Below, piece by piece: positions 25,544-33,853 of a stretch of 35,068 nucleotides of DNA (position 1 is the stretch's first letter; each line of letters starts with the position of its first letter). Source of the DNA: Acidimicrobiales bacterium. GTDB lineage: Bacteria; Actinomycetota; Acidimicrobiia; Acidimicrobiales; RAAP-2. Under the pieces are notes generated by a model. The model was not told where the DNA came from, did not search any database, and worked only from the letters and a program-made list of their open reading frames with translations. Both the position numbers and the translations under genes were made by a program. The DNA lies in assembly GCA_017883045.1 (NCBI GenBank), contig JADGOJ010000013.1:1-35068 (forward strand). The letters run 5' to 3'.

Positions 25544-26526
25544 GTGACGACGTCCTGCTGAGAGCGACCGACATCGTCAAGAGCTTCACGTCACGGGGCA
25601 AGAAGCTCGGCGCGCGGTCGGTCGCGACCGCGGTGAACGGCGTGTCGCTCGAGGTGCGCCGCGGCGAGACGCTCGGCATCGTCGGCGAATCGGGATGTGG
25701 CAAGTCGACGTTGGCGCGCTGCCTCGTGCAGTTGCTCCCCGTGACGTCGGGCACCGTCGAGTTCAACGGGGCCACCCTCACGGGACTGTCGCGTCGTCAG
25801 ATGCGCCCCCACCGGCGCGAGATGCAGCTGGTGTTCCAGGACCCCTACGCCTCGTTGAACCCGCGCCGCACCGTCGGCGACATCGTCGCCGACCCGATGC
25901 GCATCAACAAGGTGGGTACCGAGGCCGAGATCGGCGAGCGCGTCCGCGAGCTCTTCGCCACCGTCGGGCTCGACCCCGCCTCGCTGCGTCGCTACCCCCA
26001 CGAGTTCTCCGGCGGCCAGCGCCAGCGCATCGGCATCGCCCGCTCCCTCTCGCTGAACCCGTCGCTCGTGGTCGCCGACGAGCCGGTGTCGGCGCTCGAC
26101 GTCTCGGTCCAGGCCCAGGTACTCAATCTGATGGCCGACCTCCAAGAGACCTTCAAGCTGACCTACCTCTTCATCGCCCACGACCTCGGCGTCGTGCGTC
26201 ACGTGTCGGACCGGGTCGGCGTCATGTACCTGGGCGAGATCGTCGAGCTCGGCGAGGCCGAGGTGCTCTACGAGAAACCTCTGCACCCCTATACCGAGGC
26301 GCTGTTGTCGGTCGTGCCCGAACTGAACGACACCGATGCTCCGCGCCGCGAGCGCATCCTGATCAGTGGCGACGTGCCCGACCCGTCGGACCGGCCCACG
26401 GGCTGCGCCTTCCACCCGCGATGCCCTGTGGCGACCGCCGTGTGTCGAACCGACAAGCCCGCGTTCGTGGAACTGCGGACCGGGCGATTCGTGGCCTGTC
26501 ACCACCCGCGCAACCTCGACGCGTAG
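25540..26526 (+). CDS. Oligopeptide ABC transporter ATP-binding protein, DppF/OppF type
   Basis: A 328-residue ATPase, partner of the DppD-type subunit. The GTG at 25540 overlaps the previous TGA (GTGA) and is preceded by gggaggtg. Walker A is GESGCGKST, followed by VFQDPYASLNPRRTV (a DppF hallmark), the signature FSGGQRQRIGIARSL, Walker B VVADEPVSALD, and the H-loop in IAHDLGVVRHV. The C-terminus carries HPYTEALLSVVPE and CAFHPRCPVATAVC. It is the last gene of the importer operon; a hairpin follows 25 bases after the stop. Confidence 0.94.
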   Translation: MSDDVLLRATDIVKSFTSRGKKLGARSVATAVNGVSLEVRRGETLGIVGESGCGKSTLARCLVQLLPVTSGTVEFNGATLTGLSRRQMRPHRREMQLVFQDPYASLNPRRTVGDIVADPMRINKVGTEAEIGERVRELFATVGLDPASLRRYPHEFSGGQRQRIGIARSLSLNPSLVVADEPVSALDVSVQAQVLNLMADLQETFKLTYLFIAHDLGVVRHVSDRVGVMYLGEIVELGEAEVLYEKPLHPYTEALLSVVPELNDTDAPRRERILISGDVPDPSDRPTGCAFHPRCPVATAVCRTDKPAFVELRTGRFVACHHPRNLDA

Positions 26527-26550
26527 GCAGCGCCCAAGGAGCCACCCGAA

Positions 26551-26578
26551 CGTTCGTCGTCTTCGGCGGCGACGAACG
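26551..26578 (+). terminator. Terminator-like hairpin after the peptide-importer operon
   Basis: cgttcgtcg (26551-26559) is perfectly complementary to cgacgaacg (26570-26578), and a G-U and a C-G pair extend it to 11 bp around the loop ttcggc. It starts 25 bases after the dppF-type stop. No T run. Confidence 0.6.
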
Positions 26579-26680
26579 CGCCGGGCACGTGTGCGATGAC
26601 CACGAATTGCCCTGCTGTTAGTCTCGAAAAACGGACCGCTCGCGCACCATGAGCGGCGCGAATCAAGATTGGATTGCATC

Positions 26681-27889
26681 GTGGGCAGTGCCGAGGACGA
26701 ATCGACGGGCGCAGGGTCCAATGCCGGGCCGCTCGCGGGAATCCACGTGCTGGACCTGTCGCGAGTCTTGGCCGGCCCCTACGCGACCATGATCCTGGGC
26801 GACCTGGGTGCTGACGTCATCAAGATCGAGCAGCCCCACGGCGGTGATGACACGCGTCTCTGGGGACCCCCCTTCGTCACCACGGCGACCGGTCGTGAGA
26901 GCACCTACTTCCTCTCCACCAACCGCAACAAGCGAAGCCTCACGGTCGACCTGAAGGACCCCGACGAACGCGGCTTCATCGAGCAGCTCGTTCAGTGGGC
27001 GGACGTGATCGTCGAGAACTTCCGCCCCGGCGTCATGGACCGCCTCGATCTCGGTGACGACCGGCTCGAGGCGCTGAACCCGGGCTTGATTCGCCTCTCC
27101 ATCAGCGGCTTCGGCGACGACGGGCCCGACAGCCGTCGCGTCGGCTACGACCTGATCCTGCAGGCCGAAGGGGGGATGATGTCCATCACCGGCCCCCGCG
27201 AGGGTCCCATGGTGAAGGTCGGGGTGCCCATCGCCGACCTCAGCGCCGGGCTCTACGCCACGATCGGCATCCTGGCCGGTCTCGTCGAGCGTGCCTCGAG
27301 TGGGCGGGGTCAACGGGTGTCGACGTCGCTGCTCGGCGGACAGATCGCGTTGCACTGCTTCCAGGGAACCAAGTACCTCATTGCCGGCGAGGTCCCTCCC
27401 CTGTCGGGCAACAACCACCCGACAATCTGCCCCTACGGGGCCTTCGTCGCGGGTGACGGCCCCCTCGTCATCGCCGTGGGCAACGACGCCATCTGGGGTC
27501 GCTTCGCGCCGCTGGTCGGGATCGACCCGCACGACGCGCGCTTCGAGACCAATGACGTCAGATTGGAGAACGCTGACGATCTCGAGGCCTTGATGGCCAT
27601 TGGACTCGCGACCAGGACGGTGCGCGAATGGCTGCTCGCGTTCGATGCGGCGGGGGTGCCCGCTGGCGAGGTGAAGACGTTCGATCGCGTCTACGCCACC
27701 GAGCAGGTCCGCCAACAGCGTCTCGTCTGGACGGCCGAGCACTCGACGCTGGGCGCGATCGAGCTTCCCGGAAGCCCGCTGCGCTACGGCCGAAGCGACG
27801 TGTCGCTGCGGCGACCCCCTCCGACGCTCGGCGAACACTCTGAGGAGATCCGGGCCGATTTCGGACCGGCCAGCGCGAACCACGACTGA
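26681..27889 (+). CDS. CaiB/BaiF-family (class III) CoA-transferase
   Basis: A 402-residue enzyme that moves CoA between acids via an aspartyl-CoA anhydride. The first core motif is LAGIHVLDLSRVLAGPYATM (18-37), with GDLGADVIKIEQPHGGDDTR next. The catalytic Asp157 lies in VGYDLILQAEGGMMSITG, where the family nucleophile is expected. NRNKRSLTVDL and VENFRPGVMDRLDL are also standard. The start is uncertain: GTG 26681 is preferred over TTG 26669, and neither has a ribosome-binding site. It stands alone, without dehydrogenase or thiolase partners, so the acid substrate is unknown; many actinobacterial homologues serve in steroid, terpenoid or carnitine-like catabolism. Confidence 0.92.
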   Translation: MGSAEDESTGAGSNAGPLAGIHVLDLSRVLAGPYATMILGDLGADVIKIEQPHGGDDTRLWGPPFVTTATGRESTYFLSTNRNKRSLTVDLKDPDERGFIEQLVQWADVIVENFRPGVMDRLDLGDDRLEALNPGLIRLSISGFGDDGPDSRRVGYDLILQAEGGMMSITGPREGPMVKVGVPIADLSAGLYATIGILAGLVERASSGRGQRVSTSLLGGQIALHCFQGTKYLIAGEVPPLSGNNHPTICPYGAFVAGDGPLVIAVGNDAIWGRFAPLVGIDPHDARFETNDVRLENADDLEALMAIGLATRTVREWLLAFDAAGVPAGEVKTFDRVYATEQVRQQRLVWTAEHSTLGAIELPGSPLRYGRSDVSLRRPPPTLGEHSEEIRADFGPASANHD

Positions 27890-28028
27890 AGGCCAGCGAC
27901 CTCGCGGCGACGACCCTGGCGCGCAGGGCACCGCGTTGCCATGACGACCGGGAGTCGAGGCTCGAGCGACGGATCTGGCGCTGCCGACAGGTTGCCGCGT
28001 CTCTGGGCACGTCGAACGATAGGGAGCG

Positions 28029-28333
28029 ATGGCGGGATTCTTGCAGGTGATCGAGTTGGAGACTTCGCGAATCGAAGAGTTGCAAGCCCTCGCCAAGAGT
28101 CTGAGGCGGAGCGTGGCGGGGACCAGACCGTGTCGAAGGGCACGATCGCGGCGGACCGGGACCGGCCGGGCCACTAGGTGATCATCGCCGAGTTCGATTC
28201 CTGCGAAGAGGCGATGAAGAACTCCCACGACCCGGTGACCGACAAGCACGCCCGAGAGATGCAGAAGTTGACCGATGGCCAGTCGAACTTCCACAACCTC
28301 GACGTGCTGACGGTGACGGACTTTCACCAGTGA
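28029..28333 (+). pseudogene. Broken gene for a small monooxygenase-like (ABM-type) dimeric alpha/beta-barrel protein
   Basis: An ATG at 28029 after agggag opens MAGFLQVIELETSRIEELQA, a typical start for small antibiotic-biosynthesis-monooxygenase-like proteins. Around 28100 the sense continues in another frame (GGDQTVSKGTIAADRDRPGH), then a TAG at 28175 stands where a tyrosine would fit, and the same frame goes on (VIIAEFDSCEEAMKNSHDPV, later FHNLDVLTVTDF) to the TGA at 28331. Joined, this gives about 100 residues, the normal family length. One missing base plus one nonsense change are needed, so this is a decayed gene, or two sequence errors. The family call rests on pattern memory (small proteins ending in a FxNLDV element) and is moderately sure. 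Confidence 0.65.
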
Positions 28334-28545
28334 TCGGACCGGTGCGTCACTGCACGCGGCCGCCAGTTCGGGCAACCAACGATCCGGTGGAAACGTGAAG
28401 CGGCCCGCGACGCGGGGGTTGCCCCATCGGGGGCGCATGGTGGCGCGGGCCGCGAGAGCCAGCCAGCCGCGAACCATCGCCTTGCAACGGCGGTACGTTG
28501 GGGACGGGTGCGCACGCGCTGCGCGCGGGGCTGTCAGGAGACAAT

Positions 28546-28959
28546 GTGCTGTCGGTGAAGAACGCGGTCCGGTTGGTCGCTGTCATTCTGGTCGGCGTCA
28601 TCGCCTTCCAGATCGCCATCGCGCTTGGCGCGCCGTGGGGCGCCTACACCCAAGGCGGACGGCACGTCGGCGCCCTTCCGGCCCAGGGGCGGATCATCGC
28701 GGCCGCGTCGGTCGTGCTCTTGGTGACCATGCTGCTCTCGCTGTTCGCGCGGGTCGGACGGGGACCGTTCAAGCGGCTCCCTCGTCGAAGACTGCGGATC
28801 CTCTACTGGTTCACGCTGCTCTGCTCGGCGCTCGCCGTCGTGCTGAACCTGATCACCAAGTCCACCCACGAGCGCGGAGTCTGGTTGCCGGTCTCGATCG
28901 TCCTGCTGGCTCTGGTCGCCTTCATACTTCGAAGAACGCGATTCCACCACTTCTTGTAG
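28546..28959 (+). CDS. Small four-helix membrane protein of unknown function
   Basis: A 137-residue protein. The GTG at 28546 follows aggag at good spacing; the longer frame to 28498 lacks a site. Four hydrophobic segments are visible: VRLVAVILVGVIAFQIAIAL (7-26), IIAASVVLL..LLSLF (about 51-70), LYWFTLLCSALAVVLNLI (about 88-105) and LPVSIVLLALVAFIL (about 115-129). Between helices 1 and 2 is APWGAYTQGGRHVGALPAQG, a conserved-looking loop I have seen in unnamed actinobacterial membrane proteins. The C-terminus is basic (RRTRFHHF). No enzymatic motif. It is preceded by 212 bases with nothing recognisable. Confidence 0.75.
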   Translation: MLSVKNAVRLVAVILVGVIAFQIAIALGAPWGAYTQGGRHVGALPAQGRIIAAASVVLLVTMLLSLFARVGRGPFKRLPRRRLRILYWFTLLCSALAVVLNLITKSTHERGVWLPVSIVLLALVAFILRRTRFHHFL

Positions 28960-29055
28960 GTCGGCGGCCGCTCCGTTCCAGGCGGGGCGCGCGCAGAGCG
29001 ACCGCTCGTGATGAGTCGGCCCTGGCCTTGCCAGCCCGCCGCGCGAGTCGAGTCG

Positions 29056-30717
29056 TCAGCGCGATCCGTAGGGCCAGGAGATCGCCGGCGTCGTGGTCAG
29101 GGCCGCGGGCGACGAGGTCAGGGCCTCGACGAGCCAGTTCTCGTACTGCTGGGGCGCCAAGAGGTACTTCGGCGGCAGGAACGTCGAGGTCACCGTCGAA
29201 TGAGCCCCGAGGATGATCCCCTTCGACGTCGCCGGCGTCCAGAAGCCGACGGGATGACCAGAGCCGATCACGACCATGATGTGCGGCTCGATGGGTGAGG
29301 ACGTGTTGTTGGTCAGCGTGAGCTCCATAGGGCCCATGAACTGACCATCGTTCGTGGTGCCGTAGTGATCGACCCTCATCGAGAGTGGAGGACCGACGAA
29401 CGCCAGCACCGCGCAGCCGACGGCGAGCGCCGCCGGCACGAGGACCAGGACCCGGCGAAACTTCGCTCGCGCGTTGGCGGTCCAGGCGTCGGGCACGGGC
29501 GCCGTCGTCAGCACCGCGACGAACGCGGCGGGGACGAAGTCCACGAGGTAGCTCGAGAGGCTTCGACCCGGCACGAAGAGGACGAGAGGGATCGCGAACA
29601 GCCAGGTGCGCTTGAGCCGGGGGTACCACGCGACGAAGCCGATCAACAGTGCCACCATCAAGAGTGCACCGGTCAACTGAAGCAGGAGTGGGTGGACCAC
29701 GCGCACGAGTCCGTGAGTGGCGAGTGACACCAGGCCCTGGCCGTCGGGGACGAGAGGTTGGGTGAGCGGAAGGAACGCGCCGTGAAGCCACTTCGTCGGC
29801 GACCAGATGACGAAGGGCAGATTGATCGCCGCGAACGGCAGGGCGACGAGGCCGACGTAGCGCAGGACGGTTCGGGCCACGGGAACGTCGTGGTGGCGCG
29901 ACTCGAGGGCGATGCCCACGACGAAGAAGGGGACCGTGAACCAAGGGGTCTGCTTGATCGAACAGGCGACACCGAGCGCGACTGGTCCGAGCCATCTGGA
30001 CCAACTCGGTCCGAGGCGCACGACGAAGTCGTCCCAGCGCATGGCGGCCAGCATCACGAACGGGACGAACAGGGCGTCGGTCCCTCCGTGGACCAACGTG
30101 AAGGTGAACAACGAGGTCAGGAGGAGCAAGGGAGAGAGCCATTTGGCGTACCAGGGCGACACCACGTACAAGATGACCGCCGCCACCAACCACGCGAAGA
30201 GGTCGAGCCAGTCGGTGCCCAGGTGATGCAACCCCAGCAGTTGGAAGGGGGCCTGGATGACGAACGATCCCGCCGGGTACGAGACCTTGTCCACGTGGCC
30301 ACCGCCCAGGGTATAGGTCCAGAAGTCCGCAGGGTGGCGCAACTGCAGCATCGAGCCCCGGAACGTCGCGGCGTAGGGGTTGTGCCCCTTCACGAGGAGC
30401 TGCGTGGCGAGTTGGTTGAAGGCGGCGGAGTCGGTGTAGAAGAACTTGGTGGTGGCCAGGACCGGGCCGTTGGTCAGCGCCACCGCAGCGAGTGACCCGA
30501 GGAACGAGACGTGCTCCAAGGTCCGCTGGTGGGCTGGCGAGACCGTCCATACCGCGATCATTCCCACCAGACCGAACAGGGTGATACACGGCCCGACGAC
30601 GCTGAAGCCCGACCAGCTGCCCCACGACCACCAGGCGTTGGTGCCCACCGAGACGATCGCAAACCAGACGAAGGTCCAGATCGAGCGAGTCAACTGGGAA
30701 GCGCGTTCCTGCTCCAT
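29056..30717 (-). CDS. GT-C-type membrane glycosyltransferase-like protein with C-terminal extracytoplasmic domain
   Basis: A 553-residue polytopic protein. The ATG at 30717 follows the strong gaggaggga, preferred over a GTG 30 bases upstream. About ten to eleven hydrophobic helices carry GT-C features: FFYTDSAAFNQLATQLLVKG and HNPYAATF in the first loop, and SYPAGSFVIQAPFQLLGLHH. Such enzymes use polyprenyl-phosphate sugars outside the membrane. After the last helix (about residue 445) comes a soluble tail of about 105 residues rich in Thr, Ser, Val and Gly (MELTLTNNTSSPIEPHIMVV), which looks like a beta-sandwich. Exact family and substrate unclear. It follows a PIG-V-like gene after 101 bases. 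Confidence 0.72.
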   Translation of the reverse strand: MEQERASQLTRSIWTFVWFAIVSVGTNAWWSWGSWSGFSVVGPCITLFGLVGMIAVWTVSPAHQRTLEHVSFLGSLAAVALTNGPVLATTKFFYTDSAAFNQLATQLLVKGHNPYAATFRGSMLQLRHPADFWTYTLGGGHVDKVSYPAGSFVIQAPFQLLGLHHLGTDWLDLFAWLVAAVILYVVSPWYAKWLSPLLLLTSLFTFTLVHGGTDALFVPFVMLAAMRWDDFVVRLGPSWSRWLGPVALGVACSIKQTPWFTVPFFVVGIALESRHHDVPVARTVLRYVGLVALPFAAINLPFVIWSPTKWLHGAFLPLTQPLVPDGQGLVSLATHGLVRVVHPLLLQLTGALLMVALLIGFVAWYPRLKRTWLFAIPLVLFVPGRSLSSYLVDFVPAAFVAVLTTAPVPDAWTANARAKFRRVLVLVPAALAVGCAVLAFVGPPLSMRVDHYGTTNDGQFMGPMELTLTNNTSSPIEPHIMVVIGSGHPVGFWTPATSKGIILGAHSTVTSTFLPPKYLLAPQQYENWLVEALTSSPAALTTTPAISWPYGSR

Positions 30718-30788
30718 GTCCCTCCTCGCGGGTCGTTCGCTAGACACTCAAGTTACTGAACCACGAGGGCGGTTTCGGTAAGCGCTTC

Positions 30789-30815
30789 GTGGCGACGAAA
30801 GCCTTGGGGCGCCAC
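30789..30815 (-). terminator. Weak hairpin between two glycosyltransferase genes
   Basis: gtggcg (30789-30794) and cgccac (30810-30815) can pair over 6 bp around 15 bases, just after the stop codon at 30819 on the minus strand. It may separate the upstream pair from the downstream glycosyltransferase gene. Confidence 0.3.
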
Positions 30816-30818
30816 TGC

Positions 30819-31955
30819 TCACGGGAACACCGCGAACGAGGTGAGCGTCTCGATGCTCATCAGGACGAACAGCACCGCCGATACGATCAGCAGCGCACGG
30901 TAGCGCGTCCCGCTCCACCTGCTCGCAGCGGCGATGGTGAACGGGAATGCCAGCATCACGAAGCGGGGTCGCAGCCCGACCGGAGACGCGGTCGAAAAGA
31001 GCAGTACGGCGCAGGTGGCGAACGTCGTCAACTCGATGGGCAGGTGTTGCTTGAAGACGACGACGAGCCCGATGATGCTGACGACCGTGCCGAAGAACAG
31101 GATCTGCCCGGTCATGGTCGGCGACAGCGGGTTGGAGAGGAACTTGCCGAGGATGCGCAGTGGATACAGCAGTGAGGGGAAGCTGTTCCAGCCGTCGCGC
31201 TCCGTGATCTGCCACGCGCGCAGATTGCCGGTGTGCGCCCAGAGGTAGCCCATCCACGCGAAGAAGCCGATCGGCGCGAGCAATGGGGCTGCCAACGCCA
31301 TCCATTGGCGCTTCGCGCGAATGGCGGCCAGGGCCGACACCGCGCAGCTGGCCGCGAAGACCAGGCCGACTGGTGACGTCGCCGTGGCGACCGCTCCGAT
31401 GACACCGGCGAGGACCCACCGTCGCCGCAGCAGCGCCAACAGGCCCATCGCGCAGAGCGTGATCACCATGCCCTCGTTGTAGATGAGGTTGAAGACGAAG
31501 CTCCCGGGCGCAAGGGCGAAGAGCAGCGCCGCGCGCTCGGCCCTCTCCTGGTCGGTGAACTCCCTCGTCAGTTTGCCCACGGCGACCACCGCCACCAGCC
31601 CGGTCAGCGCACTGAGCAAGAGACCGACGACCGGCGCGGAAAGCGTGGTGAGGTCCGAAAGCCACCGAATGCACAGTGCGAACACGGGGAAGAGAGCAAT
31701 CGGATTGGCCAGCACGTGGCCACCGGCCATGGGCAGGTGGCTCGGGTAGCCGTGGTAGACGGCCTTGAGGAACCAGGCGCCGTCCCAGATCGAGAGGTCG
31801 TTGACCAGCCCGTGATGGGTGAAGAGGTTGGCGAGGGCCACGATCGCGAGCGTCGCGAGGCGAAGGGCCACGTAGAGCGCGATTGCGGGCGCGAACGGGG
31901 TGCGGTGCCACCACCGCCCTACGTTCGTGAGCGTCGTCGAAGACTCAGACGACAT
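30819..31955 (-). CDS. PIG-V-like GT-C mannosyltransferase
   Basis: A 378-residue polytopic membrane protein. The first extracytoplasmic loop has LSIWDGAWFLKAVYHGYPSH (about 55-74), matching the WDxxWYxxIAxxGY element of PIG-V-like mannosyltransferases, with the Asp as likely catalytic residue. Then NPIALFPVFALCIRWLS, and LAPGSFVFNLIYNEGMVITL, also characteristic of that group. About ten hydrophobic segments. It probably transfers mannose from polyprenyl-phosphomannose to a lipid or glycan outside the cell. The ATG at 31955 (MSSESSTTL) overlaps the upstream gene by 11 bases; a GTG three codons earlier is possible. Translational coupling with the MptB-like gene suggests a common pathway. Confidence 0.8.
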   Translation of the reverse strand: MSSESSTTLTNVGRWWHRTPFAPAIALYVALRLATLAIVALANLFTHHGLVNDLSIWDGAWFLKAVYHGYPSHLPMAGGHVLANPIALFPVFALCIRWLSDLTTLSAPVVGLLLSALTGLVAVVAVGKLTREFTDQERAERAALLFALAPGSFVFNLIYNEGMVITLCAMGLLALLRRRWVLAGVIGAVATATSPVGLVFAASCAVSALAAIRAKRQWMALAAPLLAPIGFFAWMGYLWAHTGNLRAWQITERDGWNSFPSLLYPLRILGKFLSNPLSPTMTGQILFFGTVVSIIGLVVVFKQHLPIELTTFATCAVLLFSTASPVGLRPRFVMLAFPFTIAAASRWSGTRYRALLIVSAVLFVLMSIETLTSFAVFP

Positions 31956-33402
31956 GATCCGCACCCCCGATGACCGTTCGCCACTGACCCGTGGCGAAGA
32001 ACCAGACTAGGCCGGCGATGACGATCGTCCCCGACACGTAGAAGCCGTTGCCGCCGAGCATCGGCGAGCCCCCGGGGCCCACGAGCAGGATCGCCAGTCC
32101 GGCGACGAGCATCAGGAACCGCGATCGCTGCGCGCTGGTGGTCGCGAGCACGGTGACGCCCCAGAGGAAGTACCACGGCCAGACGGTGGGACTCGAGATG
32201 ACGACGATCAGCAGCGCGATGCCTAGACGCCGCGTCGCGTTTGCCCCCCTGCATCCAAGCGCCAGTAGCGCGACCAAGGCCGCCCCGAGGACCTCGCCGG
32301 CTTGTCGGGTGTAGGTGACGACGCTTCGAGTCGAAGCGTGGAGGCCCACCGCGTGCGCCGCAGCACCGAGCAACACGCCGACCGAGACGGTGGGAGAGGT
32401 CAGGACGCGTAGCTGGGTCGGGATGCTGAGGGCTCGAGGGCTGAGCCACGTCCAGCCGTACCCGGCGAGCCCGGTGATCGCGACGACGACCGCGGCGGTG
32501 ATGGCCAACGCCTCGAGCGCGAGGCGTGCCCGCATTCGCGTCGCGCTCTCCCGCCAGGGACCGGCGTAGAGGAATATGACCCCGGCCAGCGCTGGGAGCT
32601 TGATCGTCGCGGCGACGGCGAAGAGCACGACGGCCCAGGGCCTGCTGGCGCGAAGTCCAACAGCCAGCGCGGCCGCCATGAGCCCGAGCATCAACGTATC
32701 GTTGTGCGCCGACGCGACGGCGCTGAATAGCGCCAGCGGGCTGAGCACGCCGAGCCAGAGCGCGACGCCGGCGTCCGCGCCGAAGTGGCGCGCCACCACC
32801 GGCAGGGTGGTCATCAAGAGAACGACACCAGCGAACTCCAGGACGCGAAAGGCGATGACCTGGGCCATCAGGGAACCACCACTGAGTGCCACGGGGATCC
32901 GCGTCAGCTCGACGAAGAGCGGTCCGTAGGGCGAGGTGGTGTTGTGCCACACGTGGGCGATCGACGAGAGGAGCGGCCCGTTCCCGAGCACCCGTGGTGC
33001 GACCAGATAGGGGTTGAGGCCGCGTCGGACCAACTCACCCTGCGCAACGTAGCTGTAGACGTCACGACCGAAGGCCGGCGAACCCACCATGAGGGGTGAT
33101 CCCCACAGCGCGAGAGCGATCCACGCGCGAGTTGATGTCAACTCCCCCCTGAGCGCGTGACTTCCGAGCCCGGCCCAACCGAGTGTCAGCAGCGCGACCG
33201 ATGAGTAGAAGAGGACGTGGGCAAGGAGGTAGCTCCCTTCGGGCAGGCGCAGCCACCACTGGTAACTATGCGGACGCGGGTTCGACCCGACGGTCGCCGC
33301 CGCCAGCACCGTCCCCAGAGAACCGACCGTGCCGAGCAGCAAGGGAAGCCAGTAGGGCACGTTGATTCGGGCAGGTCGTGAGCGGACCCCGGCGGCGTGC
33401 AC
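31945..33402 (-). CDS. MptB-like polyprenol-phosphomannose-dependent alpha-1,6-mannosyltransferase (GT-C)
   Basis: A 485-residue polytopic membrane protein. Key elements are SPAFGRDVYSYVAQGELVRRG and NPYLVAPRVLG, then WHNTTSPYGPLFVELTRIP: the sequence FxRDVYSYxxQG...NPY...SPYGP marks the MptA/MptB family, where the Asp after Arg is the probable catalytic acid. MptA/MptB extend the alpha-1,6-mannan backbone of lipomannan in Corynebacteriales; relatives occur in other Actinomycetota, so the exact product here is inferred. The GTG start at 33402 is preceded by aagggag about 10 bases away. It is the first gene of the glycosyltransferase cluster and overlaps the next. Confidence 0.87.
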   Translation of the reverse strand: MHAAGVRSRPARINVPYWLPLLLGTVGSLGTVLAAATVGSNPRPHSYQWWLRLPEGSYLLAHVLFYSSVALLTLGWAGLGSHALRGELTSTRAWIALALWGSPLMVGSPAFGRDVYSYVAQGELVRRGLNPYLVAPRVLGNGPLLSSIAHVWHNTTSPYGPLFVELTRIPVALSGGSLMAQVIAFRVLEFAGVVLLMTTLPVVARHFGADAGVALWLGVLSPLALFSAVASAHNDTLMLGLMAAALAVGLRASRPWAVVLFAVAATIKLPALAGVIFLYAGPWRESATRMRARLALEALAITAAVVVAITGLAGYGWTWLSPRALSIPTQLRVLTSPTVSVGVLLGAAAHAVGLHASTRSVVTYTRQAGEVLGAALVALLALGCRGANATRRLGIALLIVVISSPTVWPWYFLWGVTVLATTSAQRSRFLMLVAGLAILLVGPGGSPMLGGNGFYVSGTIVIAGLVWFFATGQWRTVIGGADHVV

Positions 33403-33853
33403 GAATCCAAGACTCCCTTGTGATCATCGTCCTTGGACGCGCATCTCTCGCCCGAATGAACTCCACAAACACTAGTTGTCGACCTCGCTCCGACCCGTAG
33501 GTTCCTGCTACTGCGCCACGGCCATTGCCAAAGGAGGCCCCGAGCGCTCGTCGAGTCGCGAAGCGACCGCGACGCGACGTCGCAACCATCGGTCGCGACT
33601 CGCCGCTTTCGGGCCCCATTGCTGAGAGTGCTCTCAACCGATTGGCCGGTCGGCCCCGATCGCTGGAGTCGCGAGAATCGAACCGGGACAATGAACTTCC
33701 GTTCTTCCGCAGGTCGAGGTCTCCTCGAAGCCGATGGTCGCAAGATCGGCCCTCGCGCCGTCGCCCGCGAACACCATCCGCCCCAAGTCCAATCTCAGTA
33801 GGCTCCACGGTGTCCTGCCAGCATTGCCCGCATTTCTTGAGGATCGGGAGAAG
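33403..33853. other. Divergent intergenic region of 450 bases without a supported gene
   Basis: The spacer separates the MptB-like gene (minus) and the ferritin-like gene (plus). Open frames exist on both strands but have Arg/Ser/Pro-rich shadow composition. A palindrome lies at 33623-33636. A tRNA-like stretch near 33660-33685 does not fold. No other signal seen. Confidence 0.5.
33623..33636. promoter_or_regulatory. Operator-like palindrome TGAGAG-TG-CTCTCA
   Basis: A 6-2-6 perfect inverted repeat in the spacer between divergent genes, about 220 bases before the ferritin-like start. It could bind a dimeric repressor; no matching known operator is claimed. Confidence 0.25.

Noticed and set aside
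33655-33690. tRNA-like piece (gagaatcgaaccgggac) suggesting a minus-strand tRNA 3' half
   Set aside because: The T-stem arms around the TTCGATT loop do not pair, and no acceptor or anticodon arm could be found on either side.
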